From NCBI GenBank assembly GCA_037833965.1, contig AP031353.1, positions 11,100,501-11,164,500 of the forward strand: a stretch of DNA of 64,000 nucleotides, in the 5' to 3' direction. The notes beneath the pieces were generated by a model. It worked only from the letters and a program-made list of their open reading frames with translations, did not search any database and was not told the DNA's origin. Positions 49,287 to 59,133 of the stretch are shown piece after piece (position 1 is the stretch's first letter; the number at the start of each line of letters is the position of its first letter). The translations under genes and the position numbers were made by a program. Origin of the DNA: Marchantia polymorpha subsp. ruderalis. Its lineage: Eukaryota > Streptophyta > Marchantiopsida > Marchantiales > Marchantiaceae.

Positions 49287-52200
49287 ATGACCTTCGACCG
49301 GGCGGCGGAGAACGTCCCATTCTTGAATTCGCGATTCCAATCTCTTGTGCGCGCTGCGCGCATCCATCTGCTGGCTGCGGAACATTCTCGACGTCGTCGC
49401 ACAGGAGATTTCTTGTTGATTGAGGGAGAAGTGAGTGCGCGTGATTTGGAATTGAGAGCGATTAGAGTTTGCCGAGAGAGAAAGAAACGCGGGCAGTGCA
49501 GAAGTAGAATGAGCGGGCGAGCGAACCCCAGGAACGCAATGACGAGACCGAGCAGATTGCGGATGGTGCCACTTCGCCTGCCGCAGAACGGGCTGCGCGC
49601 TTTCGAGGAGCGCTTAATAGCAAGAAAGCTCAATTTCTTGCTATGGGGATGGAATTACATCTGCGCGAATATGGTGCGCGAGTGGCTAGAGCCACAGGGA
49701 CCACCCTCGCGCGGATTGCGTCCGCATGTTGATCGGTGGACAGTCCAAGATTGGGCGCAGGCGTTGGGAAGATGTGCTGGCATGCCAGGGCATCTCCTTT
49801 TCGACAGTGAGAGCATCAAGGTGACCAAGCAAGAAGAGGCGCAATTTGTGGAGCTGTTCAAGACCGGGAGGTCTACCAAGAATGGGTACAGGACCCGTGA
49901 TTACAAGGATCGATTTCGCCGGACTTTGTCCGCGGCGCTGATGCAATTACTGCAGCCGCACCGCGCCTGCTACATCACATTGTGGCAGGTCTCTTTTGTG
50001 GAGTGCGTCATCGAGGGAACTCCAATTCACTGGGCGAGCATCCTGCACAGGGTGATGCGACAGCACGCGTTTGAGGAGAAGGGGGGAACTCTAAACCATC
50101 TTTCTCCTTTCCTCATCAATTTTTATCGACAGCGGAATTGTTTGACGGCGGCGGAGCTTGAACATTTTCCGCCATTGTCCATCGACCATCCCGGGAAGTA
50201 TGTGCGGGAGAACGAGGTCGATACTGATGCAGAGGAGTCACCGACTTCTACCCCATCAAGACGGAGGGACGAAGGGAGACACACCCCTGCAGCGCGAGTG
50301 CCGCGGAAGCGGCGATGGCGGGAAGAGTCTGAAGAGGAGCAGCATCAAGAACCCTCTGCTCCCATTCGACCGCGGCCGCTGTGCGAGCCATACAGCCGGC
50401 CGAAGCAGAAGGCACGCAGACTGGTGTTGCCAGCTGACAGTGCAGACACGGCGACGATTGCGACGGAGATAGGAAGTGCGTCGCCAGAGAGGCGAGAGGA
50501 AGCGCGGACGACCGCAGGAGCAACGGGCCACGCTGCAACCTCGTCGGGAGAGAGGCCGCCTACGGGCCAAGGGCCTCCGGAGTTACCACGTGCGATGCGG
50601 ACAGATGTTCCGTTTGCGCACAGGCGAACCTCCGCGGACGGACAAGCCTCCGCGGACCGGCGAACACAAGTGGACGTGGATCTACGCTTACGCGTGGGAA
50701 GGAGCAGTCCGCCTGTGCACAGGTGCTCACCTGTGCACAGGTCACCTGTGCACAGGTCACCTGTGCACAGGACACCTCCACACGTGCCGCCTGTGCACAG
50801 GCAAGAATCACCCCCGTTCCAACGTAGGAAGGGGAAGGAGCCGGCGGAAGAACCGCCTACGAGACACCAGCCCTCGGGGCCAGACCCTCCGGCGCACCAC
50901 GCGCCGCAATTTGCGCCTTCGGCGCCAGGGCCTTCGAGCCGAGGAGATACGAGCAGAGAGCGTGCGGAGGCCGCACCATCGGCGGGAAGTCCGCCGATAG
51001 ATGCGCCTTCGGCGGTAGGGCCTATAGGCCAAGGAACATCGGGCGTGCGGCCCCCGGCCATGCCGCCTTCGGCGATAGATGTCCGCGGCGCTACGCCTGC
51101 GGCGGACAAGGAGCCGGCAAATGCGCCTGCGCACGGGCCGGGCACAGCCCCCACGGACCGATCAAGGGAGCAGCAGCAAACGATGGAGCGGAGTGACTGT
51201 CCGCGGGATGAAATCTCGATGCGCGATGCGCAATCAAACCCCGCGCAGCCACCCTCCGCTCGATCGCCTTCGGCGACGGACGACGGCGACAGAGAGGATG
51301 CGGTAGACCATCAACAAGCGAGAGACGGGGATGCCGCACGGGTACATTCACCTTCCGCCTTAGACATTTTGGCGACGAGCAGCGAGGCTGCAGCCGTGCC
51401 TTCGCAGGCAGCACACGTCGAGGACGTGCAGCCCCACTCGGGGCAGTCGCCGACGCAATCAATGGCGACTGAAATTCTCCACTCGGATGATGACGACGGA
51501 GGCTCCACGGAAGAAATGTCAGGAGCAGAAGACACCGAGGAGGAGGAGGAGGAAATTGTTGGAGCGCCGGCGGCGGCGCTCTCTGAGCAGGTGATTCCGT
51601 TGCTGCGGTACTTGGATCGCAAGGTCGATAAATACGCCGACCCACTCCAGCCAGGATCTTACATCGAGTTAGTGCGCAGGCGGACTCGCACTAAAGTCCA
51701 CACCAGCAAGCTATTAGCTAGAGTGGACCAGGAGTTGAGGGACTTGAAGGAGAAGCATGCGTGCTTGTGGGGTCAGTACAAGCTTAATCAGAAGTTCTAC
51801 AAGCACACCGAGAAGATGAAGGATGAGAAACTGGGCGAGCTCACCAAGGAGCAGGTGAAGGTCAAGGAAGCACTCAACTCTGAGCAGGCCCAGAATCGGA
51901 TTTTGTCAGAGGAGCTCGTGCGACAGACGCGGTTGTTGGAACAATGTCAGCTCGCACGGCAGGCTGATGAAGAATTAATCCGCAGGTTGCAGTCAGAGTG
52001 TGGCGAATTGAGAGCGCAACGTGCTGAAGCCGAATCGCAATTAGTGATAATTGAAGAGGATCGCAGGAAGGAGGCGGATCGCACGAAGGTGGAGACGGCG
52101 AGGCGAGTCGCCCACTGTCTCAAGGGCTACGCCCACTGGGAAGTGAAGGCGCAGGAGAAACTCACACTGCGTGAGTTTGAATTGCGCGCAGCTGGGTTGT

Positions 52201-52442
52201 TGTCAGGCGACAGTAGGAGTCGGCGGAAGGTAGCAAAGAAGCTTGAAGCCTTTCTGTCGAAGGCACAAGATACCATGTCCGCCCTCGAAGGGGAGGTGTC
52301 CGCGGCGTTGCAGCGGTTGGGACTGCGCAGTCGAGCGGAAGATTGGCAGGGTAGGGAGTTAGTGCGCGGCAGTCGGCCGCGCAGGAGACGTAGTACAGGT
52401 TCCGCGGAGTGTAGTGTAGCGTGGTTCCGTGCAGGCGTGTAG
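49287..52442 (+). CDS. LTR-encoded coiled-coil protein, open copy in C 3' LTR (1051 codons)
   Basis: Open from ATG (context GCCGACCATGA) to the stop near the TATA box. Residues ~1-85 are basic. About 87-300 form the best conserved part: LRLPQNGLRAFEERL, LDFLLWGWNYICANMV, WAQALGRCAG, NGYRTRDYKDRFRR, HWASILHRVMRQH, EEKGGTLNHLSPFLINFYR. About 310-780 are low complexity: a basic patch RKRRWRE, PVHR repeats (~473-505), an acidic run near 733-755. About 800-940 have heptad leucines and many E/K/Q, a likely coiled coil, then a basic tail. No zinc knuckle, protease, signal peptide or membrane helix. It lies in U3 of the 3' LTR, downstream of pol in the genomic RNA. Family and function are unknown to me; a remote link to plant mobile-element ORF1-type proteins is possible. 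Confidence 0.85.
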   Translation: MTFDRAAENVPFLNSRFQSLVRAARIHLLAAEHSRRRRTGDFLLIEGEVSARDLELRAIRVCRERKKRGQCRSRMSGRANPRNAMTRPSRLRMVPLRLPQNGLRAFEERLIARKLNFLLWGWNYICANMVREWLEPQGPPSRGLRPHVDRWTVQDWAQALGRCAGMPGHLLFDSESIKVTKQEEAQFVELFKTGRSTKNGYRTRDYKDRFRRTLSAALMQLLQPHRACYITLWQVSFVECVIEGTPIHWASILHRVMRQHAFEEKGGTLNHLSPFLINFYRQRNCLTAAELEHFPPLSIDHPGKYVRENEVDTDAEESPTSTPSRRRDEGRHTPAARVPRKRRWREESEEEQHQEPSAPIRPRPLCEPYSRPKQKARRLVLPADSADTATIATEIGSASPERREEARTTAGATGHAATSSGERPPTGQGPPELPRAMRTDVPFAHRRTSADGQASADRRTQVDVDLRLRVGRSSPPVHRCSPVHRSPVHRSPVHRTPPHVPPVHRQESPPFQRRKGKEPAEEPPTRHQPSGPDPPAHHAPQFAPSAPGPSSRGDTSRERAEAAPSAGSPPIDAPSAVGPIGQGTSGVRPPAMPPSAIDVRGATPAADKEPANAPAHGPGTAPTDRSREQQQTMERSDCPRDEISMRDAQSNPAQPPSARSPSATDDGDREDAVDHQQARDGDAARVHSPSALDILATSSEAAAVPSQAAHVEDVQPHSGQSPTQSMATEILHSDDDDGGSTEEMSGAEDTEEEEEEIVGAPAAALSEQVIPLLRYLDRKVDKYADPLQPGSYIELVRRRTRTKVHTSKLLARVDQELRDLKEKHACLWGQYKLNQKFYKHTEKMKDEKLGELTKEQVKVKEALNSEQAQNRILSEELVRQTRLLEQCQLARQADEELIRRLQSECGELRAQRAEAESQLVIIEEDRRKEADRTKVETARRVAHCLKGYAHWEVKAQEKLTLREFELRAAGLLSGDSRSRRKVAKKLEAFLSKAQDTMSALEGEVSAALQRLGLRSRAEDWQGRELVRGSRPRRRRSTGSAECSVAWFRAGV
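50712..50801 (+). repeat. Cluster of CCTGTGCACAGG palindromes inside the LTR frame
   Basis: Five exact copies of the 12-bp palindrome begin at 50712, 50730, 50745, 50760 and 50790. All spacings are multiples of three, so each encodes PVHR or a close variant. Three more exact copies lie upstream in the same LTR at 48552, 48613 and 48932, outside the frame. Copy number differs between LTRs. Confidence 0.9.
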
Positions 52443-52478
52443 CGTAGTGCAGTGTAGTGTTAGGTAGGACTTAGAAGG

Positions 52479-52487
52479 TATAAAATA
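52479..52487 (+). promoter_or_regulatory. TATA box, 3' LTR of C
   Basis: TATAAAATA 37 bp after the LTR frame, followed by the CCAGGC/GCCTGG stem-loop; same as the other family C LTRs. Confidence 0.62.
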
Positions 52488-53449
52488 GTTCCAGGCGTTT
52501 TGCCTGGGGTTCTTTCCCATCAGAAGTATAGATCAGGAACCCATTTCCTTTGCGTGTTTGTGTCCTTGAGTTCTGTCACCACGCACGAGGAGTTACAACT
52601 TAGCGTTCCGCATTTTGTAGCTGAAGGCCTTCGGCCGAATGTTCAGAGCTAGTCCATTGGTTAGAGACTTGAGTAGTTCGGATCTGCACCTGCGGGTGAC
52701 TGCCGATGCTCAGAGCCAGTGACTAGTTAGATACTTGAACAGTTTCGCCCCTACACCTTCGAGTGTTTCTTTCTGATTGTACGCCTTGGGATTTTTCCCC
52801 TGAATGCCAAAGTGAAGTTTTGCTACTTCGTGTAAGCCTTGGTTGTGAATTCAGGTTACGCTGCAGCAGGTGCCTTGAGGGTAACCCCTGTAGTATTTCT
52901 GGGAATGACAAGTGCCTGAGAATTCAAACTCTTCAATAGACTGTTGTTGTGTTACTGGAATGTTTCACAGTGAGTCCTTCAGTGTGGACCTGTGTTCTCT
53001 GCGCGTTTTGTGAGTTGAGAGTGTTGTTCACCGCGTCTGAGTGACTTCGATCCGAAGTAGGTAGTCCAAACCGGGTTTCCTACACTAGCAGCAAGCTAGT
53101 GGAAGCGTTGTAAAAGCCGGAGTTGGAAGTCACTGCCCGCAGCTTTGCCGAGTGTGCTCTCGAGAGACTTTCCCCCCTGAAATCTTGAGTAGAGGTCCTA
53201 ACGGATCTCTGAGTTGTGTTTCTGTAGTTTCAGGTGTGTGTGTGTGTGTGTTACGCTGCACTGTGCGACCTCCGAGTGCGCTCCGAGTGGACACTTGCAG
53301 TATTTCTGGGAGTGACAGTTGCCTGAGAATTCAAACTCCTCAATAGTCTGTTAAAACGTGACACTTTGTACCCTGTGTGTTCCTCTGTCCCTGTGGGTTC
53401 GACCTTTCTACCACTATATTGCAGTTTTAGCCTTTAGTGGGTTATTACA

Positions 53450-56263
53450 GGGAGCAACCTAAGTGCGAGAGCTGTCCGCAGGTTCCGACGAGATTCAGAG
53501 AAGGCCGTGGAAGAGACACGGCGTCAAAACAAGAAAACACCAAAAAGAGTACCTAAGCCTAGTTCGGCCGACATCCTTGGGGAACCTACCCCCGGCGACT
53601 CGGAACCAAACTTGGTGCTTACAGTTCTACTAGATATTCCTTGCACGGACCCTCCTCGTGATTTAGAAACGACCGTCCGAGAACCGTCGACAGACGCACC
53701 GATGGCGGACGGGCAAGCCAATGTGCGGCTACCTCAGCCGATTACTAAACATTCCTACCCAAAGTATAAAGGGAGTGGGGATGACGACGATGCAGATTCA
53801 TACATCAAGTTGTTCGAATCGGTGTCTATTGCCAATCGCGAGATCGCAGACGACGACCGACTAAGGATCTTTCCAAGCCTTCTGCGGAAGAAAGCGAGGA
53901 GTTGGTACAATCACGAGAGCATCGATCCGACTGGGTTGACAACATGGGCCCAGCTGAAGGAGAAGTTCCTTCGCCGCTTCCGTGAGCTCGGCTACGACAG
54001 TCGGGTATTGACAAAGTTACGTAATTTGCAGCGAGAGAAGAAGGAGAGTCTGCGTGACTACACTGAGAGATTTCTGGACCTCCTTGACAGAATACCGAAA
54101 ACAGGACCAGGGTCCCCTTTCTCGGTACAACAAGCTGTGGATTGGTACGTGACCGGCTTAACTCGGGAGATGGAGACTTTTTGCCGACGCAGCAAGTGCG
54201 ACACTATTGAGGATGTGATTGCATCGGCAGAAGCCTTCGAAACTTCCACTCTCAACCGAAAAGGGAGAGAGAGACGGGAGTCAAAGGAGCGAAAACCGAA
54301 GGGAGGGCGAAGACGACGTAGAGGTACAACTCCGTCATCGGAAGAATCGTCTTCGGACGAGAACCGTTCCTCATCCGAAGAAGAGGAAACCTCATCGTCG
54401 GAGGAGGAGAAGAAGAGGAAGAAGCATGGGGCAGCGAAGAAGAAGGGCACCCGACGAGTGACTACGGACAGAGCGCCGGGAGACATAGCCTCGAAGATGG
54501 AGACCCTCGTGAAGGACTTCGCCGACCTCAAAGTTCAAGTGGTAGGCGGGCATGATCGCCGAAAATCACCCGGGAGAGTGCGAGCGAACTTATGGTGTAC
54601 TACGTGCGGAGCGGTGGGACATGCAAACACCGAGTGCCTTACCACCCGTCCGTCATATCCAGTCAACGCAGTAGAGTGGGCACAACCGTACTATGGAGAG
54701 CACCTCCAGTACTATGGAGAGGCTAGCGAAGAGACAGCCTACGCCGTCCAGTCGGTTCCCACCCCTACTGCAGTTTCAGCAATGCAAGTCCCACGATATT
54801 ATCCGGTGGATCGGGCCACTACAGTACCCGTGAGGCGGAGAGCACCTCCAGGGACGTTTGACCCACCGCCACCGCGAGCTTGTTATAATTGCGGGGAAGT
54901 TGGACACTTCTCACCGCAGTGTCCCCATCCAAAAAGGCGAAACGATTATGTTCCGACATGTAGTAATTGCAAGAAGACCGGGCATACTGCGCCAGAGTGT
55001 GATCAGCCACCAGTTCCTCGGCCATCGGTACGATTTGTGAACCCTCCTGCCAAGGAGGACGTCCAAGTTAACCAGGTCGAAGTAGGTTCAGACGGGGATG
55101 ACGAAGACGAAGAATGGCCGGCGGAAGAGGTTATGTGCGCACGGGTCGAAACTCGTAGTTCCAAGAAATCGAAGGAGCAAGAGCGTGACACTCGCAAGCA
55201 CGAACGGAGAACCGACGACCGGACGGGAAAAGGGAAGGAGAAGACATCCAGCAAGTCCGACTTGCGACCTGCACGGAAGTCTTCGGTTACGCGAGAGGCA
55301 CCAGCAGTGCGCCCCCAGACAGCAGTCGAGGATGAGCCAGTACGCTTGCTGAAACGGGACTATGCTCCGGATATCCGCAACGAGGTAACCAACCTGTTGA
55401 AGGAAGCGATCCGCACTCAAAAGGACCCACCGCGGCCAGACTTGCCATCCTTCCTTGGGGCGAAGTTGGCAGCCACCGTGGAACCTCGCAGAGCGTCGCC
55501 GCCGACCCCGGCGACCCAACGCGCCCACTATGACTTGGTCGAAGATCTCGGGAGTCGGAAAGTGAACATCACGTTCAAGCAGCTCCTGGAGGACAACAAG
55601 ACGTATCGAAGAATGTTGATGCTTTCGCTACGACGTCCGCGGAAGCCGCGCGCATCCACATCCTCTCAAGTGTATCAAGTGGAGAGCGAAGACCAAGGGC
55701 CACCAGAGATCGATGTGGAAATAGTAGGGTGTTGTGTACGCAGGGTACCAATCGACTCTGGATCAGGAGTCAACATAATGACCGAGGATACCGCGAGAGC
55801 CTTGGGGTTCAGTCAATACGAACCCTCGAAGCGTGTGTTGAGATTAGCGGATCAGACGCGAAGAATGCCTGCAGGTATGCTGCGCAATGTCAAAACAATC
55901 ATCGGGGGTGCGGACTTTCGGTTGACGTATATCATCCTTCAACCGATGATGAAGCAGGGCTATGACGTTCTGCTCGGGCGACCATGGCTATATGGCGCAC
56001 AAGTCAGATGTGATTGGCGAAGGCATCGCCTTAAGTTTCCCCATCCTTCGGAACCGACCAAGACCATTACGGTGCCCTAGAATAGGGTCAGACACGAAGG
56101 AGAGACCCCATCGACAAGTGCAGGTTACACATCGGGCGGGGACAGTGAGTCGACCGCGCGATCGGATTCCAGTGGTACCGAATCCGATTATTTCATGGGA
56201 TTCGTTGCCTGCTGTTCGGTGGGAGAAGAAGAAGAGCCGGAAGCTATTCCGCCGGAAGACGAA
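53450..56263 (+). mobile_element. Element D: gag and protease region (start missing)
   Basis: Same domains as in C: capsid-like region, Ser/Glu/Lys segment, three CCHC knuckles (CTTCGAVGHANTEC, CYNCGEVGHFSPQC, CSNCKKTGHTAPEC) and retropepsin DSGSGVN near 55750. It stops at the read-through site. A fossil with about one break. Confidence 0.9.
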
Positions 56264-56272
56264 TAGCAATTA
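56264..56272 (+). promoter_or_regulatory. Gag-pol read-through site of element D
   Basis: UAG CAA UUA, identical to element C, with the same frame on both sides. Confidence 0.72.
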
Positions 56273-58126
56273 ACGGTGGGACTGGGAAGGAGTGAGACGA
56301 GTCACACCGAGGGCATTGTCGACCCTAGTGACTGTCACGAAGTACAACTCAGTCCCGACAAGTGCTTGAAGGTATCAAGCACAGTGAGAGGAGACGAGCT
56401 AAGGAACGTACAGGCATTCCTTAGCCATTATGTCGACGTCTTCGCCTGGAAGATCGAAGACATGAAGGGGATACCTGCACGGTATGGGGAACACCGTATC
56501 GATTTACTGGACGACTCAGTACCCATACGACAGCGCCAGTATCGCCTCAACCCAAAATACTCCTTGCTAGTTAAGGAGGAGATAGATAAGTACTTGAGTG
56601 CTGGTATTATTTACCCAGTGCTCAGCAGTGAATGGGTGTCGCCGATTGTTATCGTACCCAAGAAGTTGACGGGTAAGATACGAGTGTGTCAGGATTTCCG
56701 GAAGTTGAATGCAGCAACACGCAAGGATCATCACCCGTTGCCGTTCACGGATGCCATTCTAGACCATGTCGCAGGACATGAATGCTATAGCTTCCTGGAC
56801 GGGTTCTCAGGTTACAATCAGGTGTCTATCCGGGAACAGGACAAGGATAAAACTACGTTCACAACCGACTGGGGAACTTACGCATACCACAAGATGCCCT
56901 TCGGTCTGTGCAACGCGCCTGCCACCTTTCAACGGATGATGACCAATATCTTCCAGGAGCAACTGAGGAAGTTCCTGGAAATATTCATAGATGACTTCTG
57001 TATCTTTGGGAAGCGGTCTGAACACCTAAGTCACTTGAAGCAGACCTTCGATAAATGTAGAGAGAGGAGTTTATCACTGCATCCCGAGAAGTGCTTTTTC
57101 TTTATGACTAGTGGGATCTTGTTGGGTCATCGGGTCTCGGCAGACGGCATTGCGGTGGACATCGAGAAGGTCAAGGTTATACTCGAGCTTGAGCCACCCA
57201 CGAATCTAAGAGAGCTGCGAGCATTCCTGGGTCATGTGGGCTACTACCGAAGATTCATACACCTGTATGCAATACTGGCGGCGGACCTGACCAAGTTGTT
57301 GAAGAAGGACGAGCCTTATGCCTGGGGTGCGAACCAGCAGTCAGCATTTGAGGCTCTTAAGGCGAAACTCACGACTGCTCCCGTGCTAAGGAGTCCAGAC
57401 TGGAATCGACCATTCCATGTTTACGTTGACACATCTGCATTCGCCATCGGTGTAGTACTGAGTCAAAAGGATGACAACAAAAAGGACTACCCGATCTATT
57501 TCGCGAGCCGACAGCTGTCTCTAGCAGAGCGGAAGTACACCACGACGGAGAGAGAAGCGTTGGGGATGGTGTACTCCTGTAAAAAGTTCCGTCACTACCT
57601 AATCTGCTACGAGTTTGTGTTCCATGTGGACCACTACGCATTGCAACACCTAGTCAAGAAAGCCGACCTATCCGGTCGGATCGCCAGGTGGGTGTTGTTG
57701 CTACAAGAGTTCACCTACACAGTCCAGACCAGGAAAGGGGTGCACCACAAAAATGCGGATTACTTGTCCCGATTATGGACCCAGCCGACAGAGGAGGAAT
57801 TGGTGGACGATTTTCCAGATGAAGAGTTATTTCAGTTGTCTGCGGGGCATGAGTCCCGCTATGCCGACCTGTATCGATATCTGCTAACCCTTCAGTGTCC
57901 CGTAGGCATGGATTTGGAACAGCGAACTGTCTTTATTCATAAGGCAGGCCCGTACCAACTCCAACAGGGGGTTTTGTTCAAAAAGATGGCAGATGAGCGC
58001 TTATGCAGATGCCTGGAGGAATCAGAGGTACCAAGAATAGTGAGTGCGATGCATACAGAGGAGGCGGGTGGACACTATGCCACCAGGAACACGGTCACAA
58101 AGATTCTAAATGCGGGGTATTGGTGG
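56273..58126 (+). mobile_element. Element D: RT, RNase H and start of integrase
   Basis: RT with MPFGLCNAPATFQ and FIDDF, RNase H with DTSAFAIGVVLSQ, and the first part of the integrase zinc finger (GGHYATRNTVTKILNAGYWW). It is open up to the insertion of solo LTR I. The last five bases (GGTGG) are the left target duplication. Confidence 0.92.
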
Positions 58127-59088
58127 TGTAATAACCCACTAAAGGCTAAAACTGCAATATAGTGGTAGAAAGGTCGAACCCACAGGGACAGAGGAACACA
58201 CAGGGTACAAAGTGTCACGTTTTAACAGACTATTGAGGAGTTTGAATTCTCAGGCGACTGTCACTCCCAGAAATACTGCAAGTGTCCACTCGGAGCGCAC
58301 TCGGAGGTCGCACAGTGCAGCGTAACACACACACACACACACCTGAAACTACAGAAACACAACCCAGAGATCCGTTAGGACCTCTACTCAAGATTTCAGG
58401 GGGGAAGTCTCTCGCGAGCACATTCGGCAAAGCTGCGGGTAGTGACTTCCAACTCCGGCTTTTACAACACTTCCACTAGCTTGCTGCTAGTGTAGGAAAC
58501 CCGGTTTGGACTGCCTACTTGGGATCGAAGTCACTCATACGCGGTGAACAACACTCTCAACTCACAAAACGCGCAGAGAACACAGGTCCGCACTGAAGGA
58601 CTCACTGTGAAACATTCCAGTAACACAACAACAGTCTATTGAAGAGTTTGAATTCTCAGGCACTTGTCATTCCCAGAAATACTACAGGGGTTACCCTCAA
58701 GGCACTTGCTGCAGCGTAACCTGAATTTACAACCAAGGCTTACACGAAGTAGCAAGACTTCACTTTGGCATTCAGGGGAAAAATCCCAAGGGAGTACAAT
58801 CAGAAAGAAACACTCGAAGGTGTAGGGGCGAAACTGTTCAAGTATCTAACTAGTCACTGGCTCTGAGCATCGGCAGTCACCCGCAGGTGCAGTTCCGAAC
58901 TACTCAAGTCTCTAACCAATGTACTAGCTCTGAACATTCGGCCGAAGGCCTTCAGCTACAAAATGCGGAACGCTAAGTTGTAACTCCTCGTGCGTGGTGA
59001 CAGAACTCAAGGACACAAACACGCAAAGGAAATGGGTTCCTGATATGCACTTCTGATGGGAAAGAACCCCAGGCAAAACGCCTGGAAC

Positions 59089-59097
59089 TATTTTATA
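59089..59097 (-). promoter_or_regulatory. TATA box of solo LTR I
   Basis: TATAAAATA on the minus strand just downstream of the LTR frame, with the usual stem-loop after it. Confidence 0.6.
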
Positions 59098-59133
59098 CCT
59101 TCTAAGTCCTACCTAACACTACACTGCACTACG

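Larger units (their letters stand above)
36868..53449 (+). mobile_element. Element C: Ty3/gypsy with giant frame-bearing LTRs (16,582 bp)
   Basis: Two LTRs of 5379 and 5407 bp flank a 5.8-kb internal region with PBS, gag, protease, RT, RNase H, integrase and PPT. The LTRs are 65% of the element. There is no chromodomain, and the integrase tail and PBS point to the Athila/Tat-like side of plant Ty3/gypsy, a group in which very long LTRs and extra frames are known. The 5-base flanks (CAGAC left, GGGAG right) do not match, so one end has been exchanged. Pol is open; gag has about one break. R/U5 of the two LTRs are nearly identical, so insertion was recent, but the U3 parts differ. Confidence 0.92.
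48043..53449 (+). repeat. 3' LTR of element C (5407 bp)
   Basis: Same ends and order as the 5' LTR. It carries an open LTR frame (49287-52442), a shared module (48341-48440), palindromes and a TATA box. R/U5 is almost identical to the 5' LTR, but most of U3 is closer to LTRs G, H and I than to its own partner. The right end abuts element D inside its gag start (GGGAGCAACC), not unrelated DNA. Confidence 0.92.

Noticed and set aside
50712-50801. CRISPR-like array
   Set aside because: The repeat is a 12-bp palindrome with 3-18 bp spacers inside a protein frame in a eukaryotic LTR; no repeat-spacer structure and no cas genes.
49287-52442. LTR frame as an envelope gene
   Set aside because: No signal peptide, no membrane helix, no cysteine-rich ectodomain; a coiled coil alone is not evidence for an envelope.
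48043-53449. Family C LTR region as an independent non-autonomous element or a host gene
   Set aside because: Its ends coincide with the LTR ends next to PBS and PPT of an element with gag-pol, and it is present at both ends of element C.
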